64,000 bases of DNA from Streptomyces atriruber (GTDB lineage: Bacteria; Actinomycetota; Actinomycetes; Streptomycetales; Streptomycetaceae), in assembly GCF_001418325.1 (NCBI RefSeq), contig NZ_LIPN01000164.1, positions 62,001-126,000 of the forward strand, given 5' to 3'. The notes beneath the pieces are model-generated. The model saw only the letters and a program-made list of their open reading frames with translations. It made no database searches and was not told the origin of the DNA. Positions 61,357-64,000 of this stretch are shown piece by piece. A program made the position numbers and the translations under genes. Positions within the stretch are counted from its first letter, which is position 1; every line of letters begins with the position of its first letter.

Positions 61357-63756
61357 TCACCGCCCGAAGACGTATCGCTGCCCCGACCGCACCTTCAAAG
61401 TCTTCGATCCGCCGCTGAACAGAGCGCTGTGCAGCGTCAGTTCGCGCGTGCGTGCAGCCCGCAGCACGATGCGGGTGGCGCGGCCCGAGGCCCAGTCGAC
61501 GTCGATCGTCGCGCCGCCGCGGGCCCGCAGGCCGCGCACGGATCCGTCGGGCCAGGCGGCGGGCAGCGCGGGCAGGATCTCGATCGCGTCGTGCTGACTC
61601 TGCAGCAGCATCTCGACGATGCCCGACGTCGCGCCGAAGTTGCCGTCGATCTGGAACGGCGGGTGGGTGTCCCAGAGGTTGGGCAGCGTCGAGGACTTGA
61701 GCTGTTCGCCGAGCATCTTGAGCGCGTGGTCGCCGTCCCGCAGGCGCGCCCAGAAGTTGATCTTCCAGGCCTTGGACCAGCCGGTGCCGCCGTCACCCCG
61801 CGCCGTGAGGGACACCTTGGCCGCCTCGGCCCACTTGCTGCCCGGCTCGATCCGGCGTCCGGGGTGCAGGGCGTAGAGGTGGGACACGTGCCGGTGGTCG
61901 TCCGTGCGGTCGTCCAGGTCGGCCTTCCACTCCTGGAGTTGCCCCCAGGATCCGATGCGCAGTCCGGGGTCCAGGGAACCCAGGGTCTTCTCCAGCTCGC
62001 CGCGGAAGGCCGGTGAGTCCCCGAGTGTGCGGGCCGCTTCCAGGGTGTTGGTGAAGAGGTCGTGGACGATCTGCTGGGCCATGGCGGCGCCCGCGGTGAA
62101 GTCGCCGTGCTCGGGCGAGTAGCTGGGCGTGACGATCAGGGTGCCGTCGCGCGGGTCGGTGCGCAGGTTGTCGAGCCAGAACTCGGCGGCCTCCTTCATC
62201 ACCGGGTACGCGGTGGTGCGCAGGTAGTCCGTGGAGCCGCCGAAGCGGTAGTGCTCGTACAGCTGGGCGGTGAGCCAGGCCGCGGCCTCGGGGAACCAGA
62301 ACGCGGTCGACCAGTCGTGCACCCCGGTGAAGCCGTAGGGGTTGGTCTCGTTGTGTACCACCCAGCCGCGGCTGCCGAACATCTCCCTGGCCGTACGCCG
62401 CCCCGGCGCGCGCAGCGCCTCGACGAAGCGTTCGTACGGGGACGTCGTCTCGGGGAGGTTCGCGGCCTCGGCGAGCCAGTAGTTCATCTGGAGGTTGATG
62501 TTGGTGTGGTAGTCGGCCGACCAGGGCGGGGTGGTGCTGTTGTTCCAGACGCCCTGGAGGTTGGCGGGGAGTGATCCGGCGCGCGAGGAGGCGATGAGGA
62601 GGTAGCGGCCGTACTGGAAGAAGAGCGCCTCCAGGGCCCGGTCCGCGGCGGCGTCCGCACCGGTGCCGTACTGCTTGAGCAGCCGGTCCGTGGGAACGTC
62701 CGCGGGCGGCGCCTGGCCGATGTCGAGGGCGACGCGGTCGAACAGGGCACGGTGGTCGCGCAGATGACGGGCCCGCAGCGCCCCGTGGCCCGCAGCGACG
62801 GCCTCGTCGACGGTGCGGGTGACGGTGGCGTGCGGGTCGTCGCCCCGGTAGTCGGGATAGGTGTCGGCGTAGTCGGTGCCCGCGGCGAGGACGAACCACA
62901 CGTGGTCCGCGCCGGTGACGGTGATGCTTCCGTCGTCGTGCGCGACGCACGCGCCGCCCTCGTGCCCTACGCGCAGCTGGGCCTCGAACTTCAGCGCGTT
63001 GTCGGCGAGTTCGCCACGGACCGTGATCCGGTCGTCGTGCGCCGTCGCGGTGAAGTCGGTGCGGGGCGAGGTGTGGCGGAAGGTGCAGGTGACGTGTGCG
63101 GCGTGGTCGGCGGAGAGGCGGCCGACGATCACTCCGTCGGGGTGCGAGGCGAAGAACTCCCTGTGGTGGCGCACCTGTTCCTGGCGGTACGTGACGGTCG
63201 CGAGGCCCTGCCCGAGGTCGAGGGCGCGGCGGTACGCGGCGTCGGGCGCGTCCGGGGCGCCGGGTACGTCGATGTGGAGGTCGCCGAAGGTCTGGTGGGC
63301 GCCGTAGCCGCGCCGGGCCTGGCCGAGCTTCGCCGCGACGTCGTCCGGGCTCAGCCCGCCCTTCTCGTCGAGCTCGTCGCGCACGGCGTCCAGGGCGCCG
63401 GGCCGTGGCGCGCTCCAGTTGCCGAAGTCGTAGCCCTCCCGCGAGCCGGGGCCGCCGGTCCACAGGGTCTTCTCGTTGAACTGGAGCCGTTCGGAGGCGA
63501 GGGTGCCGAAGACCATGGCACCGAGGGCACCGTTGCCGATGGGGAGGGCCTCCCGCTCCCAGTCGGTGGCGGGAGCTCCGTACCAGAGCAGCAATTCATC
63601 GGAGGTGTCACGCTCCGATCCTTCGGCCGCCGCGGAGGCCCCGGAAGCCGCAGAGGCCGCCGGAGCTCCACCGAGTGCGCCGCCACCCGCTGCCAGAGCG
63701 GCCGCGCCACCGATGGCGGACCTCATGGTCGTCCTTCGCGTGATCCGCTGAGTCAT
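61357..63756 (-). CDS. GH95-family alpha-L-fucosidase, secreted
   Basis: A 799-residue glycoside hydrolase. The N-terminus holds a twin-arginine-like signal (TRRTTMRSAIGGAAALAAGG). The (alpha/alpha)6 barrel has WYGAPATDWEREALPIGNG at the start, NLQGVWN with WSADYHTNINLQMNYW (catalytic-site asparagines), TPSYSPEHGDFTAGAAM with the general-acid Glu, and PPFQIDGNFGATSG with the Asp. These match GH95 1,2-alpha-L-fucosidases/galactosidases. It would release fucose or galactose from plant or host glycans outside the cell. ATG 63756 is used because it keeps the twin Arg; ATG 63726 has the better ribosome site (GAAGGACG) but loses it. Confidence 0.93.
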   Translation of the reverse strand: MTQRITRRTTMRSAIGGAAALAAGGGALGGAPAASAASGASAAAEGSERDTSDELLLWYGAPATDWEREALPIGNGALGAMVFGTLASERLQFNEKTLWTGGPGSREGYDFGNWSAPRPGALDAVRDELDEKGGLSPDDVAAKLGQARRGYGAHQTFGDLHIDVPGAPDAPDAAYRRALDLGQGLATVTYRQEQVRHHREFFASHPDGVIVGRLSADHAAHVTCTFRHTSPRTDFTATAHDDRITVRGELADNALKFEAQLRVGHEGGACVAHDDGSITVTGADHVWFVLAAGTDYADTYPDYRGDDPHATVTRTVDEAVAAGHGALRARHLRDHRALFDRVALDIGQAPPADVPTDRLLKQYGTGADAAADRALEALFFQYGRYLLIASSRAGSLPANLQGVWNNSTTPPWSADYHTNINLQMNYWLAEAANLPETTSPYERFVEALRAPGRRTAREMFGSRGWVVHNETNPYGFTGVHDWSTAFWFPEAAAWLTAQLYEHYRFGGSTDYLRTTAYPVMKEAAEFWLDNLRTDPRDGTLIVTPSYSPEHGDFTAGAAMAQQIVHDLFTNTLEAARTLGDSPAFRGELEKTLGSLDPGLRIGSWGQLQEWKADLDDRTDDHRHVSHLYALHPGRRIEPGSKWAEAAKVSLTARGDGGTGWSKAWKINFWARLRDGDHALKMLGEQLKSSTLPNLWDTHPPFQIDGNFGATSGIVEMLLQSQHDAIEILPALPAAWPDGSVRGLRARGGATIDVDWASGRATRIVLRAARTRELTLHSALFSGGSKTLKVRSGQRYVFGR

Positions 63757-63802
63757 GACCGATTACGGTAAAAGTCCGATGACTGGCTGGCAAGACACAA
63801 AA

Positions 63803-63832
63803 CTGCCCCGTTCCTTGGACGGAACGGGGCAG
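63803..63832 (-). terminator. Rho-independent terminator of the last (reverse) gene
   Basis: CTGCCCCGTTCC and GGAACGGGGCAG form a perfect 12-base stem with a six-base loop. On the reverse strand it is followed by TTTTGTGTC. Confidence 0.85.
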
Positions 63833-63863
63833 GACTTGGACGGAAGTGCGGGGGCGCGGGCTG

Positions 63864-64000
63864 TCAGCCCTGCTGGAAGAGCTCCGCGGGCAGCGGCTTC
63901 AGGAGCGCGTACAGGTCGTCGGTGATCGGCCGGTCCCAGGCGGCGATGGTCACCAGGACGTTGTCGCTGCGGTCGAACTGCACGCAGGAGATCCGGCTCT
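63864..64000 (-). CDS. C-terminal end of an unidentified gene
   Basis: The reverse frame reads SRISCVQFDRSDNVLVTIAA and onward to LLKPLPAELFQQG, then TGA at 63866-63864. It enters from beyond the window edge with only ~45 codons visible. The strongly coding-like sequence and the terminator behind it show a real gene. I do not recognise the family. Confidence 0.75.
   Translation of the reverse strand, partial: SRISCVQFDRSDNVLVTIAAWDRPITDDLYALLKPLPAELFQQG

Noticed and set aside
63727..63756. Choosing ATG 63726 as start of the fucosidase
   Set aside because: It has the better ribosome site, but starting there removes the twin-arginine motif that suits this secreted family; not settled.

Overview
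The window is high-GC actinobacterial DNA, almost certainly from a Streptomyces chromosome. The evidence is the very strong third-position GC bias, frequent GTG/TTG starts, and Streptomyces-type families: an NsdA-like regulator, GAF-type and PAS-SpoIIE signalling proteins, ROK-controlled sugar transport, cobalamin-riboswitch CbtBA, a GH95 fucosidase, and STAND-WD40 proteins. I found no tRNA, rRNA, CRISPR array or intact transposase.

Left part (1-43.5 kb) is orderly, mostly intact sequence. It holds a partial GAF sensor kinase; a GDSL hydrolase; a divergent ArsR regulator/MFS exporter pair sharing a perfect palindrome; and a B12 riboswitch with cobalt transporter genes cbtBA, divergent from a histidine-phosphatase-like protein that lacks its catalytic histidines. 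Next come an ABC-2 transporter with its own NarL-type two-component system, a PAS-SpoIIE phosphatase, an NsdA-like regulator, and an APH-fold protein. A six-gene sugar operon follows (ATPase, two permeases, binding protein, TIM-barrel isomerase, large secreted ThuA/PQQ-like enzyme) under a divergent ROK regulator. After a stretch of small genes that includes a probable structured RNA, an ABC-F protein appears with a leader-peptide attenuator, then RidA, a secreted amidase, and a cell-envelope operon (response regulator, kinase, LCP protein, SEDS protein). The response regulator is divergent from a NitT/TauT-type transporter and shares a binding-site-like motif with the LCP promoter region.

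Middle-right part (43.5-59.9 kb) looks like an accessory island in decay. It contains a plasmid-type (DUF6192/RacO-like) gene killed by a nonsense codon, a frameshift and a deletion. It also holds a PadR/membrane-protein pair, a membrane NB-ARC protein with 14 nearly identical WD40 repeats, and a frameshifted, 3'-truncated DnaE-type polymerase joined directly to half of an endonuclease/phosphatase gene. An unrecognised protein and a second STAND-WD40 protein (HTH-nSTAND1-TM-WD40) close it. The two STAND proteins have the architecture proposed for bacterial conflict or self-recognition systems.

Right end (59.9-64 kb) has two secreted proteins of unknown role, a GH95 alpha-L-fucosidase and the 3' end of another gene, with clear hairpin terminators between them.
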